Assembly (NCBI GenBank): GCA_951799445.1
Contig: OX637292.1
Coordinates: 16,247,296-16,311,295, forward strand
From: Pseudisothecium myosuroides
Lineage: Eukaryota > Streptophyta > Bryopsida > Hypnales > Lembophyllaceae
DNA length: 64,000 nucleotides
Direction of reading: 5' to 3'
Shown: positions 46,770-57,180 of the stretch, one piece after another
Layout: the number at the start of each line of letters is the position of its first letter
Numbering within the stretch: position 1 is the stretch's first letter
Translations under genes and position numbers: made by a program
Notes under the pieces: model-generated
What the model saw: the letters and a program-made list of their open reading frames with translations, nothing else
What the model was told of the DNA's origin: nothing
Databases searched by the model: none

Positions 46770-48146
46770 GATTGTGGATGCGACTGTTCACAACCTGCTC
46801 CAAACATTGATTTTCTTTTAACATTTTAGAGAGGTAGCCAGCTATTTTTTCAATCTTCATGTGATACTTGGTGATATCTATACCAAAACTAGGTGATACT
46901 TAGATGAATTTTGGCTATTGGTCTTGGCTAACAACAGTAATGATAATTTAGCTATTTTGACTAAAAAAATGAAATTTCCTTTCACAACATATTAATAGCC
47001 AACGTCTTTTGGGTGGAGCCAAGTGGCGAGAAGTCATGCACAGAAGAAGACTTGCTCCAAACTCCAAGACCAAGCTCACGGGAGTCAGAGCACTTGTTCA
47101 CGAGAGTCACGGGAGTCGGAACATTTCCACCTTTTCACGGAGAAATTGCCTTGCCAAAATGGCTTTTTGCAGGTTCACCTGTCCTTCCTTCTAGGCTCCA
47201 CCAATTAAATAATTATCCTGACTCTTTCGCTCCATATCTCGAGCGTGCTCAACATGATTACCGGATGTGGACGACAGCTTTGCAGTCTCATTGGTGGAAA
47301 ATGCTAGAAATTGTCAGACTTTTCAAAAAGTGTTACAGAAACATTGCCATCATATAATGACTCTATGTCGCCACGTCCCATGCTGCCCCGCAACACAGCT
47401 AACTCACACTACCTATACATTTTCCACACATAGATTAGCGCCACAAGCATCATGCTAACAAGTACAGAGGTCCCACCCATCACTATAGTTAGTCTAGCTC
47501 TTGGGGTCTCACAATATTCACCTATTGATTCCCTCACTTAGCATCTCCGCTAAGTGCAGATATAGTATTCCCATGCACCTCTCCTCTACCTAGCCCCGGC
47601 TTCGAGAGATTTAATTTCCACATTACTTAGAAGTACATGTGAAGTCCCCTCTAATCCTCACTTTTAGCATTCTTTTGTGCAATTGGTCTCATTAATGTCA
47701 TTTGGACTTCAAAACAAGTAGAATCTAAAGTTTTTGGATTTTAAGAATTTTATCCTTTGTTTGTGAATGCATCCAAATTCTAAACTACCCAAATTGAATG
47801 TCACTTTAGAAAGAAATTGAAAAGAGATAAAAATATAAAATGCCATCCAATGATGACAATTGAAAATTAAATGCGACCATTTTTGGTTGATCAGTCCACT
47901 AGGGCTTAATTCAAATGAGTGAGAGTCTTGAATAGTTCAAGATCTTCCCAGACTAATTGGATGAATCTAGAAAAAAAATTGGATGAATAATTTGTAATTA
48001 GTTTGAATATATATGATTTTAGATGAAATTTGGATGAGCATAGATAAAATGGATGAAGTTGCATGACAATTGCACTATTTAAGATAAAATAAAAATATTG
48101 TAGATCACATTATATTGATTTTATCTAAACCTTATAAAATTTTATA

Positions 48147-49762
48147 TTAAACCCTAAAAGACCAATTGAAGTAGTTGTTAACCCCTAAAGTTCCTTGACT
48201 ATGTTCTCACCAAAAATGCTCCAAAACTGCCATTTTTAGTACAAGTATCAAACCCGGTACCAAATTTTTGAAAAATATCATTTTTTAACACATGTAACCA
48301 AAGGATCTTGTAGTACTTTGGTTTGAGAATATGTGGAAAAATTTCAGAAATTTCCATTGTGTAGATTTGAAGATATTAGCATTTGACGTGGCAAAAGTCC
48401 TTTTTTTGGCCCTACGAAAAACCGGGCAACTGCACTTCACAAGGTCAGATTATTATGAAAAAAATTCCAAAATGGTTGTGCTTCTTTGGATTCATTCTTC
48501 AGGGCAAGTTGTCTACATGCTTGAAAATTTTCAGATTATTTGGAATTGTACAACATATAGGAAAAAAATAGTAAGTAGAAAGAAGTAGAGAATGGTTCAA
48601 AACACTAAATTGTTAAGAAGTTAATTATGGAATTGAAAAATGCCAATCCCAATTGTTGCAATGTTGTAATAAACAATTTACATCCTACAATTTTATATTT
48701 TTTGAAAAATATTGAAAATTGAGTGAAATAAACAACTTCAAAGTTTATTTTAGAGTAGACAATCCATAATTGCCCGCAAACTAAAAATCCTCATAACGTT
48801 TGACTCATTGATCAAAATGGAATGATTCAAAGCTTTCCACGTGTAAATAAATCTAATAAACCAATTTCAAATTTTTATTTTTGAAAAAAGTGATTTTTTT
48901 TTATTTGCCCGGATTGCCCAAGTTGACAAACAAACAACATATTAGGCCATAACTTTTGACTCGTATTTCCAAATGTCATGAAATTTGGTGCATATGAAAG
49001 ATATTCCTCGTCCCCACCTTCTATAAAAATTTCAGCCCAAAAGATGCAAATCTCCAGTCACACGTACCTGCCCAAAATTTCTATGTTGCCAAAAAAAGCA
49101 TGTTGGTCCTTTAGGGGTTAAATGACTAATTGAAAATTTGAATAGGTTCCTATGAAGTCGATTTCAATGAATCTTATTAAAATTTTGACACAAAGTGAGA
49201 ACATACTAGTAGAAACATAGGCCATATAGACTACTTAAAAGACAAACTTGACTAGGTGTGGATCTTTGGAGGCATGCTTTTCAAGTCTATGTGGTCCATG
49301 TCTCTTCTAGTGATATACATCACTTTGTTGTGAAAATCGTTTGTTCCCGATTGGGTGCCTGGATCAAAATTTATGCTACTTGAAGTTTTTTGGCAGCGCA
49401 TGCACCTTCAAATAATATGTGCAAAATTCCTCCTCTCCCTTTGAAATTTGATAAATATCAGTAATCAACATAATAGAGGATGCAAATGTCAAAAAGTCCC
49501 ATATGTAGTGCAAAAATCTCATTCTAGGAATTAAAGTTTGTTGACCGTATCAAGTAGGGTTGGGGGAAAAAATTTCTTTTAATTTCAAATGCTATAATCT
49601 TCAATTCAAGCAGTCAAAGATAATTCTTTCCACTCTTTCTTGTATTAGTCTACAATAAGGTTGAATTTCAATCAATTAAAAAAGAATCATTTTTTTCTAT
49701 CTGCCCTAAAAGGTGACTACTTTTTGACAATTTCTGCCTCAAATGTTCTACGGTTTACTTAA
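48147..49762. mobile_element. Decayed TTAA-target element (copy 2), host of F
   Basis: It starts TTAAACCCTAAAAGACC, a worn version of the family end, and stops near 'cggtttacttaa'. The interior matches D and the copy at 43490. Element F has inserted into a TTAA about 30 bp inside its left end. Confidence 0.55.
48178..49121. mobile_element. TTAA-target element F, empty site known
   Basis: 944 bp, TTAACCCCTAAAGTTCC at the left and TTGGTCCTTTAGGGGTTAA at the right. The sequence 'gaagtagttgTTAA' before and 'TTAAatgactaattg' after it match copy 1 'gaagtagatgttaaatgactaattg' (about 43503-43527, quoted in pieces), which has one TTAA. Noncoding. Confidence 0.9.
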
Positions 49763-50027
49763 TGCACCTCCCAAATGTTGCAAATTAAAATTATTTTTAT
49801 TTTTAAAAGGGGTTCAGTTAGTGTTATTAATTACTGCCGTGAGCAGTAATTGAATAAAATGCGAATGGCTACCCTATTTTCCTGGAAGTATTTAGTCCTA
49901 AAGAAATGTGGAAGCCAATGAAATGCACTTCTCCTTTTGGCACATCACGCAGGAGACTTGTGTTGATTACAAGGTCCAAATGTGAGTTTCTTGTACTCAA
50001 CCAAAAGGCATTGTAAGTTGTCGTAAC

Positions 50028-50257
50028 TTAACCCCTAAACGCCTCAATCCTTTTTTGATTTTTTACACATTTTTGTTCATATCTTTGTACAGAATATCAT
50101 TTATCAAAATTTTATGAATGCAGATGATAAGGAAGGTTGTCTTTTCTAGATTCAAGTATTACATTGGATGAATGAGAATTTGGTTGGACTAGTACATAGT
50201 GGCTTGAAGCCCCCATTCATCGCCCAAAATATGGACGTCCGAACGCTTCATGGTTAA
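50028..50257. mobile_element. TTAA-target element H (230 bp)
   Basis: Left end TTAACCCCTAAACGCCTC; right end read outward TTAACCATGAAGCGTTCGG followed by 'acgtcca'. It is a short relative of T. Its right TTAA is also the left TTAA of element G, so the two sit side by side. Confidence 0.75.
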
Positions 50258-51197
50258 CCCCTAAAGGACCGGCATGCGTTTTTTGGCTGTATAGAAATTT
50301 TGGGCAGGTATGTGTGACTAGAGATTTCCATATTTTAAGCTGAAATTTTAATAGAAGGTGGGCACGAGGAATATCTTTCATATGCATTAAATTTCAGCAC
50401 ATTTGGAAATAGGAGTCAAAAGTTATGGCCAAATATGTTACTTTTTTCGTAACTGGGCAGTCTGGGCAGCAAAAAAAATTTGGCAAAAATTTGATTTTAA
50501 AAAAAAAATATTTTCTTTCTTGTAGATTATATTCTTGTCTCTCTGGAAAGCTTTGATTCATTTCATTTGGATTTGTTATGAGAAAGTTATGGACATTCTT
50601 GTTTTTTGGGCAGTTAGAGCATCTTCTTGAAAAAAATAACTCGTAGGATTCATTTCTGAATGCTCTTTTTGCAATTTTTGAAAAAAAAAATTCTCATGGT
50701 TTAGTTTACTTGCTAGAACAATCTCACCATTGGGATTAGTGTATTTTAATTCCATCTAAAACATATTAATATTTTAGATTTTCCTTCTATCTCGTACCTA
50801 CTTCTACTTAATAAATTTTTTAGGAATGATAATTAAGTTTTTTTGAATATATTTTTTTTCCCTAGACTCTCAACTCAATTCTCCACTATAAAGATTTAAA
50901 GCTCAAAACTCTGTAGTGCAAAAATTTTAAGTTAAAAATGTTTAAAGTCAAAAAATCTAGTCCTGCAATGTGCTGAAATACTTGTTTTTCCCACTTTAAA
51001 CGCAAATATCTTGCAATCTGAGCGGTCAAAAATTCTGAAATTTTTTCCACACATTCTCATACTAGTTAGGTGTAAGATCCTATGGTTAGATGTGCAAAAA
51101 AAACATTTTTCAAACTTGTTTACTCCTTGCTATAGAAATGGCAGTTTTGAGTGTTTTTTGGGGAAAAAAAAAAAGGCCTTGGGCTTTTAGGGGTTAA
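50254..51197. mobile_element. TTAA-target element G, abutting H
   Basis: 944 bp, TTAACCCCTAAAGGACCGGC at the left and GGGCTTTTAGGGGTTAA at the right. The H-G pair is missing from copy 1, which reads 'cacaacttaaagttcatc' (45010-45027) with one TTAA. Nearly the same length as E and F. Confidence 0.9.
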
Positions 51198-52578
51198 AGC
51201 TCATCTAGGGACTAGGGTAGTGAAACTCAGTCAAGTAATTTGAGTTGCCCTTGGATAATGAATCAATGTCTACATTCCAACAATTTCAATCCATTCATTT
51301 CAATTGCATACTGTATAACTTAGTGTACACTCTAACAGTGTCATATAGTATGTATAGTACAGTAATTAGTAATTACTGTACAAATTAACATGCCTGATTA
51401 ATATTCTACTGTTTTTTATATCTATTACTGGATTCTGCTGAGTGGGCTTGCCGTGGTCCTTGGCCTGCTACCTCAAGGCCCCTGCGCACTTGGCGTTATC
51501 GGTCAAAGATGTGCTCGGTGTTAGAAGACCAGAAGTCTGCATATTCACACTTGGAGTCTTTTGGGAATGCCGATCCTACAGGGCCGCAGAGGTGGCGCAG
51601 ACGTGGCGCTGGCAAAGAGCGGTGGGTTGTTGGGCCCACGAGGTGTCCAATTTTTTAGTCATTGTTGTTATGGCTGCTATTATGAAGCACCTCGAATAGC
51701 TCAAAATGAAGATTTTAGAATTCTACGAGCGGTATTTGTTAATGGGGCGTGGAGGGCCCGCTTAACTAAGAGTGGCGGCAGTTTCATAGTGTCATGGACG
51801 CTTTAAAAGTGAGGAGCCGCCATCTCCATTTTCGGCTGCGCTGCTAATGTACAACTGCTTGCGAAGAATTAATGACTATTAGGGCAAGGCCGTGAAATGT
51901 AATTGATATAAATGAAAGGTGAATTGTGCATTGACATTGTCAGCTTACATCGTAGAGACGTTGATTGTAGTCAGACTCACCGACCTCCTGTGCACCTGGA
52001 TCACTTCAAGGAGAGCGATTCCTGTGAGTTCGTTGTGCATGCCCTGCATGCGTCCTTTCCGTGAGTTCAATAGTATTGTGCTTCAGTTGTGGAGAGCATG
52101 GAGTTGTTCAATCCATGAATTAGAACTTAATGAAAGCATTAACTTGAAGGTGGTCATGAATTTAGGTTTCTCACCATGGAAAATCGACAAAATTCCAGCA
52201 GTCACGGCGTTGTGTCTTCAGCTGCAGTAGCTGCAGCTGACGGTGAGTCTTGCTGTTCCCATCTTCGTAAATTTTTTTCTCTGGAAAAGGCACCTGCACA
52301 AAACACACACACACTCCAACGCTCTAGTGAGTAACATGACGGAGTTGTGGTTTCACGTGAGTATGGATTCGTTCTGGCAGCGTACCTGAGCTTGGAGACG
52401 CAGCGACGAGCACGTCCGGTTGAGGTCTTAATTCCATCTGGTAAGACCCGTTCACAATGAGATGTTGTTGTTGCTATGAAGTCCTTGCCCACTTAGCCAC
52501 AGTTGTCACTGCGCTGCAGCTTTCCAAGCCACGGGAATTCAGTTAGCAGTTGTCGAAATAGACAGTGAACAGTTCATT

Positions 52579-53910
52579 TTGTTCTTGGCTCCTGCAGCTA
52601 CTCTTTTGAACATGAGGCACTCCGGTGGATCCCACGCAAGTTCTACTATGGGTATAGCTCGACCAGCCACAGCGCTTGATGTTCCAGGCAGCACGAGCCC
52701 AGCCAAACGAGTCCGGAAAGACCGAGGACCAAATTGGCAAGCCGAGGAGGTGATTGCGTTGATTGGTGCAAAGCGTGCCCAATTCCTAGATGAAGGTGAG
52801 GTCCACGATTCACGCGACTTGATGAATGTGGACTCCACGAAGTGGGCCCGCATCAGTCTGGAAGTCATGCGTGCCGGATTTTCTCGTTGCCTTCGTGATG
52901 GCCCCGCTTGTAAAAGCAAGTGGAACCAAATGGTTCCTGACTATAAGAAAATTTCTGATTACTTTGCGAGGACTGGTACTTGTAGTCGTGATTATTGGCG
53001 TATGAATGCCATTCAGAGGAAGGCAGAGTGTCTACCGCGCTCATTCTCAGAAGAGTATTTTTATGCAATTGACGAGTGGTATGGCAACAGGCCCAACATG
53101 CAACCGCCGCACATGCGTGATCTGCTGTCTGCGCAGAACGTCAACTACGAGCCAGCAAATACGGAGGTAGAAGACACCGATGACTACGGCACTAGTGAGC
53201 GTGAGAGTGACGATCCGGTTGTGGCCGCCGGCATTGCCGAGGAAGACAGCAGCGACCACACTCCAAGCGCCTTTTCACCTATCCCTACACAAGCCCAACC
53301 ATGGACGCAAACAAGAGCAGACAGTTTCCGCACCGATCAGACGTGGAGTCAAACCTGTCGCCCAAAGGCGTCGCTTCCAGCTGGTGTGACTGCCCACGTC
53401 TTGAGCTCAAGCAACACGGCTGAAAACGCTGTGTACCGCCGTCCTGGCAACACAGGAGTCCGGCGAAAATCCCTGTCAGGCCACACACTGATTGCACAAG
53501 CGACAAAAGCGACAGGAGATGCAATGGCACACCAAATGAGAGACATGGCGGAGGCCAGCCGTGACGTTGAGAAATCGAAGATGGATATTCAAGAGAAACT
53601 TTTTGCAGAGCAAATGGTGTATCAGAAAGACCGAGATGCTAGGATCTTGGAAAATGCTCGCTTTGCTAACGAGAATGCCAAACTAGCTATTCTGAAACAG
53701 ACAGAGGTTGTGCAATGTTTATCCAACCTAGCTCTAGTTCTCAGTAAAGGACTACAGCATACTAGAGAAACCGTAGGAATTAATGAGCCTCAAGTGGCTC
53801 ATACCGCTACTGTACAAGCTGTACAACTGCCGACTACACTGCCGGACTATACGCCTTCCACCTCAACCAGATCAAGTGACATTGTGGAAGATCGAACACC
53901 AGCGCTGTAG
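52579..53910 (+). CDS. PIF/Harbinger ORF1: Myb/SANT-like (trihelix) DNA-binding protein
   Basis: 443 residues from the first methionine; upstream exons may add more. Residues about 50-140 form a trihelix/Myb-like domain with spaced tryptophans (PNWQAEEVIALIGAKRAQF, then STKWARISLEVM and CKSKWNQMVPDYKKI, then DYWRMN). An acidic, serine-rich linker follows, then a charged likely coiled coil (DMAEASRDVEKSKMDIQEKL). In PIF/Harbinger elements this protein binds the element and helps bring the nuclease to the DNA in the nucleus. The gene runs toward ORF2 and ends about 320 bp from it; an AATAAA lies at 54168-54173. Confidence 0.9.
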   Translation: MFLAPAATLLNMRHSGGSHASSTMGIARPATALDVPGSTSPAKRVRKDRGPNWQAEEVIALIGAKRAQFLDEGEVHDSRDLMNVDSTKWARISLEVMRAGFSRCLRDGPACKSKWNQMVPDYKKISDYFARTGTCSRDYWRMNAIQRKAECLPRSFSEEYFYAIDEWYGNRPNMQPPHMRDLLSAQNVNYEPANTEVEDTDDYGTSERESDDPVVAAGIAEEDSSDHTPSAFSPIPTQAQPWTQTRADSFRTDQTWSQTCRPKASLPAGVTAHVLSSSNTAENAVYRRPGNTGVRRKSLSGHTLIAQATKATGDAMAHQMRDMAEASRDVEKSKMDIQEKLFAEQMVYQKDRDARILENARFANENAKLAILKQTEVVQCLSNLALVLSKGLQHTRETVGINEPQVAHTATVQAVQLPTTLPDYTPSTSTRSSDIVEDRTPAL

Positions 53911-54167
53911 TTGCTGAGTACGAAGCGCTCCAAGACCTGCAGTTACTGACGAATTCAGAAAATCAGCTTCCCTACTAGTGTGCTATTACATACAGTACAT
54001 TATAGACGGAGTAGTAAGCAGCAAGGCACAGTAACTTCTTTTTCTGACTATGCTCATATGCCAATACAGAACATGTAGCAAAAGTTTTTTTGAAAGGCAG
54101 CGGAAGGACAACGATGTGTACATAAACCACATTTTGCCATGTAAATGCAGGCATACTGAAATTGTGA

Positions 54168-54173
54168 AATAAA
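54168..54173 (+). terminator. Likely polyadenylation signal for ORF1
   Basis: AATAAA about 260 bp past the ORF1 stop and just before the convergent end of the nuclease gene. Motif and position only. Confidence 0.4.
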
Positions 54174-54226
54174 GTTCAGCAGTTTGTACACAGTACTATA
54201 CCTCGCTGCATGTTCATTTTTCGCGA

Positions 54227-55837
54227 TCACAGCGGAGTTTGTCGCTGCAGAGCTAGATATACTGCCAAATCTCGACGTTTTTGCAATGCCTCCTGCTGCG
54301 GGGTGTCATCAGGCACTGCCGTAGGACCTCCGAGATGAGCAGCATTCTGAACTGGCGGGTTGTTCCCCGAAATCTCCATCTCGAGCACAGCCAGAAGTCG
54401 CTGCAAATCTTCGCCACCTTGGCGCTGCAACATGTTGTGCAACAGAGCACATGCCACTATCACATCTGGCAAGATCGTGACATGGAGTTCAGTTTTCACC
54501 AGGAGCTCACGAAACGTCTGTTTCAGTATGCCAAATGCGTTTTCTACCACAACTCTTCCCCTCCTCTGCCTCCGATTGAACAAAGAGTCTGCCAAAGCCA
54601 AATTCGTTTGCTCAGAGTGCGGCACCATGAGCCACGACATCAACGGGTAGCCCGCATCTCCTAGCAGATAAGGCTTGAAGCCTTCGAACGAAGCTCCAAC
54701 ATCCCACAGGCAGTTACGGTTGGCTTTGTTAAAAAGAGAGGACCTCCGCAGCACCCTTGCATCATGAGTAGAACCAGGCATGCCCAGAAATAAATCTAGA
54801 AAACATTTTTGACTATCAACGACTGCCTGACAATTGAGAGTGTACCGCCCTGATTTAAAATAATAGTAATCCGCTGGACCGATTTGAGGTTTCGAAATTC
54901 CTATGTGAGTGCCATCTATAGCACCTGTGATTCCTGGTAGTCCACACAACTGTTTGAACCCAGCTTCAACCTCAAGAAGTTTTTCACCCCGTAGCCAAGA
55001 GATTTCACCGCGTAGCACATCATTTATGGCGTGAACAACCTGTCGAAGAAGCATTGAAACTGAGCTGCGGCCCACAGCGAACATCTCGCTGCACACAAGA
55101 AGACTTGCACCATGCGTCAATTTGAAAAGAGTACATGCAACTCGCACGACAGGAGGAATAGCAACACGATATTTCGTGTCTTTCTTCACGATAGTGGGCT
55201 TCAACAAGTCAGTCAACGCGAAGACAGAAGATTTCGTCATACGAAACATGCTAACCCATCGCTCCTCGTCGTATTGTTCCAATAGGAAGCGTGAGAACCA
55301 TGTCGTGGACCGTGGTTTTACCCAAAATCCTAAGTCCTCGCCAAGCAAGTGAACGGAGCTCGAAAGACGGAAGGAATGGAGCGCTGCCGTGGCCATGACT
55401 TCACAGTCCAGAATGGAAGCCTTGGACTGTTGCCGCAAGCGATCCAAGTCGCTACAGTTGTCCTGCTCGGTGTCTTCTGCAGCGTCCACATCTACTACAC
55501 GGTTTGTGCACAAGAGCATGAGGAGGACAGCCGATGCCACGGGCAATAACAGAGCCGGATTTTCTAGCAGATCCATTGCACCTGTTACAGAGCACGTCCG
55601 ATCAAATAGCAGTTCATGAGAATCCGACGTCTTTGAAAACTCCGACTTAAACAACTCATGAGACGTCAAAAAATTTCGAATTTTTAAGCAATGACGCAAC
55701 AAAGAAAGCAGCGTCCACATCCACGCAATACGGAGCGGCCAAACAAAAATTGACCACAAGAAAGAAACGGTCTCGCAGGGAACGAAGAACATGGCCGGCA
55801 ATGATGGCGACGCCGCTCCGGGCGTACAGGGCTTCAT
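54227..55837 (-). CDS. PIF/Harbinger transposase (HARBI1-type DDE nuclease)
   Basis: 536 residues, unbroken. The catalytic core has the family blocks in order: GAIDGTHI (D308), YTLNCQAVVD, GSTHDARVLRRSSLF (D359), LLGDAGYPL (D394) and RRGRVVVENAFGILKQTF (E432), followed by ALLHNML. The acidic residues needed for DNA cleavage are present. The N-terminal part (about 150 residues, with two hydrophobic stretches) is unusual for a nuclease, so the true start may be further in, at the methionine near residue 88 (MDLLENP). A helix-turn-helix-like stretch (LTHGASLLVCSEMFAVGRSS) precedes the core. The protein works with ORF1, encoded convergently in the same element. Confidence 0.93.
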   Translation of the reverse strand: MKPCTPGAASPSLPAMFFVPCETVSFLWSIFVWPLRIAWMWTLLSLLRHCLKIRNFLTSHELFKSEFSKTSDSHELLFDRTCSVTGAMDLLENPALLLPVASAVLLMLLCTNRVVDVDAAEDTEQDNCSDLDRLRQQSKASILDCEVMATAALHSFRLSSSVHLLGEDLGFWVKPRSTTWFSRFLLEQYDEERWVSMFRMTKSSVFALTDLLKPTIVKKDTKYRVAIPPVVRVACTLFKLTHGASLLVCSEMFAVGRSSVSMLLRQVVHAINDVLRGEISWLRGEKLLEVEAGFKQLCGLPGITGAIDGTHIGISKPQIGPADYYYFKSGRYTLNCQAVVDSQKCFLDLFLGMPGSTHDARVLRRSSLFNKANRNCLWDVGASFEGFKPYLLGDAGYPLMSWLMVPHSEQTNLALADSLFNRRQRRGRVVVENAFGILKQTFRELLVKTELHVTILPDVIVACALLHNMLQRQGGEDLQRLLAVLEMEISGNNPPVQNAAHLGGPTAVPDDTPQQEALQKRRDLAVYLALQRQTPL

Positions 55838-56898
55838 ACAAGTTGCCCTCGACTACAAATCATGAAGGGGTCGCAAAACGGGCTGCTGAAGCCAGACAAC
55901 ACCAGTGAAAGCAAACCCTCGGCAAACAAATCTCTTCCCTACAACTCCTAAACCCTAACACAAGAATGATTGACGCCACTCGAAAGCCAATGACGAAGGA
56001 CAGTGAAGGCTGTCATCGATTCTGCAGATTGGAAGCGCAACGAAGTTCTTCCCGTTTCCCTCACTCCACAATCTGATGCGACGCACCTCGCACCTCCTGC
56101 CAACGAGATTGACAGCCGCAATGTGAGAGCGTGCCGACTGATTCTCCTTTTTCGACCGATCACTATCGCACCTTGCCTTCGTCGACGACAAATTGCAATT
56201 ACAAGGCCCTGACTTTACGATGCACGCTCCCACACCACTCTCAGTAGTCGCTCTTACTGTCAAGGAATAAAAATCTACTTCGTCCTACACTTCCTCATAC
56301 TCCGCATTCCGCCAGACAAGTCCGTCCAAGAGGGAGAAAAGTTGTACAATAGAAGCAAAACCTCACGTCCGAAGACGAGGACAACGGCCAAGTGGGCCCG
56401 CTGACAGTGCAAGACCGCGGCGCAAGTGTGACAGGCCTGAATTATTACGCCTATACCCTCCGCCCTGTCACCCTAAAGATGACAACAACAAATTAAGTGT
56501 GAACAAGTCATTGACATCTCGTCCCCTATACGTCACGCTCTGTCACGGTGCTTTGTCCCGTGCCAGAAAATTATTTTTTACATTTCCTTCCCCGGCCTTA
56601 TCTTTCAACGCTTGTTCTTACGTAACGCCAGGTCTGCAGGGGCCTTCAGTCACTTGCAGTCGCTTGCTTCCTACACAATAAGTTAATGATTGAACCTGTC
56701 GTGGTTTGCAGGGGGAGCTTGGCCACGGTGACTCTGTACTCTCGCCCGGCCCGGCAGGAGCAGGGCCCGGTCCTGAAATGTCCCGGACTCAGCAACGAAT
56801 TTGTTGCCCCAGCGTCTTGGACTCCCAATTTCACGGAGCCCTCAATCCGGCGAACTGAACGTCAGGTGTCTGGTCTCCATCTTCTTTTCTTTTAGGAT

Positions 56899-57097
56899 TG
56901 TTGAGATAAGATAACGATCCCAGTTAACTTAGGTTAAGTGAGACTTAGGATAAGGTAAAAGTAGATCTCACTACTAGTGACACTACTAGTGATACCTCCT
57001 ATATATGTATGATCATGTAACCCTAATGATTATTACTTTGAGAACTTCTTATTGCATTATATATTTTCTGTGTCTATGCTTCGCTTCCTTTGCAACA
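56899..57097 (+). repeat. 5' LTR of Copia element
   Basis: 199 bp, starting TGTTGAGATAAG and ending TTTGCAACA. It differs from the 3' LTR at roughly seven positions and one indel, so the insertion is not very recent. Confidence 0.9.
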
Positions 57098-57112
57098 CGT
57101 TATCAGCACGAT
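57098..57112 (+). other. Primer-binding region
   Basis: CGTTATCAGCACGAT follows the 5' LTR directly. Similar sequence is common after the LTR of plant Copia elements and is taken to bind a tRNA-derived primer; which tRNA was not determined. A variant, CGTTATCTGCACGAC, follows the other LTR at 61631. Confidence 0.55.
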
Positions 57113-57180
57113 TTGTCTCTCGTTTTGCTATTCTATTTTTCTATTTTTCTTTTCCACTATTGTCTTTAGCTACGATAGCT

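Larger units (their letters stand above)
43125..47735 (+). repeat. Tandem segmental duplication, copy 1
   Basis: It begins at 'tggattttaagaatttt' (43128), which recurs at 47736, and the two copies stay colinear and directly repeated from there. Copy 1 carries insertions P, Q, K and E that are missing from copy 2, and lacks F, H, G, the Harbinger element and Copia, which are present in copy 2. The identity looks like roughly 90 percent by eye. Confidence 0.85.
51476..56645. mobile_element. Complete PIF/Harbinger DNA transposon (5170 bp)
   Basis: The ends AGGCCCCTGCGCACTTGGCG and inverted AGGCCCCTGCAGACCTGGCG match at about 20 of 23 positions (the match runs three bases further, to GTTA). Both sides are flanked by TCA (51473-51475 and 56646-56648). 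Copy 1 reads 'tgctacctcagtcgcttg' (46512-46529) with one TCA, the empty site. The element encodes two convergent proteins, a Myb/SANT-like DNA-binding protein and a DDE nuclease, both with long unbroken frames. The TCA target departs from the usual TTA/TAA. It looks complete and may be mobile. Confidence 0.93.

Noticed and set aside
47009..47458. Overlapping frames in all three plus-strand phases
   Set aside because: None is kept intact between duplication copies and none resembles a known protein.
14750..51197. CCCTAAA/TTTAGGG heptamers as interstitial telomere repeats
   Set aside because: Each occurs once, at the tip of a TTAA element, never in tandem; they are part of the terminal repeat.
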